Part shown: one piece after another, positions 29,234 through 30,295 of the stretch
Layout of the letters: every line of letters begins with the position of its first letter
How positions within the stretch are numbered: the first letter of the stretch is position 1
NCBI GenBank assembly: GCA_945870115.1
Contig: CAMBRH010000004.1
Location: 1 to 30,295 of the forward strand
Direction of reading: 5' to 3'
From: Chitinophaga pinensis
GTDB taxonomy: Bacteria > Bacteroidota > Bacteroidia > Flavobacteriales_D > Crocinitomicaceae
Length of the DNA stretch: 30,295 bases
Notes under the pieces: generated by a model
The model's database searches: none
Told to the model about the DNA's origin: nothing
Seen by the model: only the letters and a program-made list of their open reading frames with translations
Position numbers and translations under genes: made by a program

Positions 29234-30019
29234 TTATTTTGCTTTATTCAATTCATGCTTCAAACCTTCCCATTCAACTAAATGTAATTTAACTGTTCCA
29301 ACCGGAATTTTTGCTCTAACAAGAATTGGAATTCTATTTTCATCGTTTGTTACCCAAAAATTTAAGTCGCTGTCATTTTCAAAATAACGTCCTTTTTGCA
29401 TGATTGGAACGAATTTTTTACAATTAAACTTTCCTTTTCTGATGTGAATTACTTCATCACCGACAAATTTGATTTTTAAAGGCCAAATTTCGTCATCCAT
29501 AAAACATTTGAATTCGATTACATCTCCTTTTTTCATGTTTTTAAAATCCAAGGTTCTAGCATAATAGAAGGCAGAAACCATGTCTTGAATTCCCATAGGG
29601 ATTTTAAATTCTTTTCCTTCACCGTTATCGACTTTGTAACTATCATGTTTGAAAGTGTAATCTTGATTGACTTTATAGCCACCTTCATCAACTCGTCTCA
29701 CAAATTGCCAAGGAAAAATTCCTTTTTTGTCAACATAACTTTCGTAAACGTCGTGGACTTTATAAAATGCATTAAAGCCACCCAAAGTTCTTCCTGTTCC
29801 TTTTAAATGAATCATTTCGCGACCATTCGTTTTTTTGGATGTACTTTTAACTTCCATCACCGCTTCTCCAGCATCAACGAAACCGTAGGTTACTCTGTAT
29901 CGTAATTTTTCACCTACTTGAAAAGAAGTGTTTGTTACGCTTGGTAAAGAAATACTATCTGCACTAATTAATCCTAAACCTAAGAAAATAAGACTAAGAA
30001 ATAAAAAATTTGTTTTCAT
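29234..30019 (-). CDS. DUF3108 domain-containing exported protein
   Basis: A 261-residue protein with a signal peptide (MKTNFLFLSLIFLGLGLISA) and one DUF3108 domain covering the rest: FQVGEKLRYRVTYGFVDAGEAVMEV, HLKGTGRTLGGFNAFYKVHDVYESYVD, PWQFVRRVDEGGYKVNQDYTF, IPMGIQDMVSAFYYARTLDF, and KFVPIMQKGRYFENDSDLNFWVTNDENRIPI. DUF3108 proteins are periplasmic beta-rich proteins widespread in Bacteroidota, with no firm role known to me; they resemble lipoprotein-carrier-like folds. The ATG at 30017-30019 is chosen; an upstream in-frame ATG at 30079 would add 20 residues before the signal peptide. It lies 66 bp after the CXXCH gene on the same strand. Confidence 0.8.
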   Translation of the reverse strand: MKTNFLFLSLIFLGLGLISADSISLPSVTNTSFQVGEKLRYRVTYGFVDAGEAVMEVKSTSKKTNGREMIHLKGTGRTLGGFNAFYKVHDVYESYVDKKGIFPWQFVRRVDEGGYKVNQDYTFKHDSYKVDNGEGKEFKIPMGIQDMVSAFYYARTLDFKNMKKGDVIEFKCFMDDEIWPLKIKFVGDEVIHIRKGKFNCKKFVPIMQKGRYFENDSDLNFWVTNDENRIPILVRAKIPVGTVKLHLVEWEGLKHELNKAK

Positions 30020-30085
30020 GATATACTTTTTTGTAGTTAACAATTTATAGTAATTATGCACAATCAAATTGTATGCCAAATGATT

Positions 30086-30295
30086 TTATTTAATCCAAAT
30101 TTTATTTGTAGAGTTTCCATGACAATTATTGCATTGTCCAGAAGTTAATGGAGAAAGCATGTGGAAAGAACTTGTACTTCCAGTTACAGAAGGGTACAAA
30201 CCATTTCCGAACTTGATGTTTTCTGTTGTGTAAAAATTCCCCTTAGCATCAACTTCAATTGTATTTTGAACTGTCCCAGTCCCATTGGTACCAGT
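30086..30295 (-). CDS. 3' end of an exported CXXCH (haem c-type motif) protein
   Basis: The last 69 residues of a minus-strand gene that continues beyond the window, ending at TAA 30086-30088. Near the end is QCNNCHG, a single CXXCH motif of the kind that binds haem c, followed by STNKIWIK. Before it lies FHMLSPLTSGQ and a polar T/G/N-rich stretch (GTVQNTIEVDAKGNFYTTENI). c-type haem attachment would place it in the periplasm. The single motif so near the C-terminus, without the usual distal Met visible, leaves open a di-haem or a mere metal-binding role. The upstream part would decide. Confidence 0.6.
   Translation of the reverse strand, partial: TGTNGTGTVQNTIEVDAKGNFYTTENIKFGNGLYPSVTGSTSSFHMLSPLTSGQCNNCHGNSTNKIWIK

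Overview
The window is AT-rich DNA (roughly 30% GC by eye) from a member of the Bacteroidota, most likely Flavobacteriales. Three things point there: gene families typical of the phylum (OMP_b-brl-type outer-membrane protein, DUF3108 protein, S9 peptidase, acyltransferase-3 proteins), few Shine-Dalgarno sequences, and at least one good Bacteroidota-type promoter (TTTG, 19 nt, TAnnTTTG). No rRNA, tRNA, CRISPR array, phage module or intact insertion sequence was seen.

Region 1 (1-9300). The 3' end of fabG is closed by a clear terminator. Next come an exported NTF2-like protein and a small unknown gene. A long minus-strand block then holds an S9 peptidase split by a frameshift, a GNAT acetyltransferase, a TPR protein, a ComA-type phosphosulfolactate synthase, a seven-bladed WD40 protein and two adjacent acyltransferase-3 membrane proteins.

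Region 2 (9396-14179). An MsbA-type ABC exporter, a MarR regulator with a palindrome inside its own promoter, and a secreted outer-membrane beta-barrel protein look like a MarR-controlled envelope/export unit.

Region 3 (14231-20449) is the most interesting part. An 804-residue protein fuses a PLP-dependent alpha-oxoamine synthase (the family of BioF, serine palmitoyltransferase and CqsA) to a FemAB/BioF2-like GNAT acyltransferase. It is followed by two short paralogous STAS/SpoIIAA-like proteins. After a 442-bp gap come a third paralog, a soluble HAMP-PAS-HisKA_3 histidine kinase and a LuxR-type response regulator, with start/stop overlaps, and then a 58-aa membrane peptide. A shared motif (GTA-A--TACCTG-TT) lies upstream of the fusion gene and of the 58-aa gene at almost the same distance (95 and 96 bp), and again in the 442-bp gap. 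I propose a self-contained system in which a lipid-like or aminoketone product is made and its synthesis is controlled by the two-component pair. That function is inference.

Region 4 (20450-22330) is sparse. It has a GIY-YIG protein behind a 12-bp perfect inverted repeat, a 48-aa membrane peptide, a small lipoprotein gene out of frame by one base in an A11 tract, and one copy of a dispersed repeat.

Region 5 (22330-28975) is a plus-strand run: trmN6-like tRNA methyltransferase, a lipoprotein with an internal duplication, a glycosyltransferase, a ThrE-type exporter and a GH2 beta-mannosidase. A spacer with a GC-rich 18-bp palindrome and the second dispersed-repeat copy follows. The window closes with a DUF3108 protein and the end of a CXXCH (haem-motif) protein on the minus strand.
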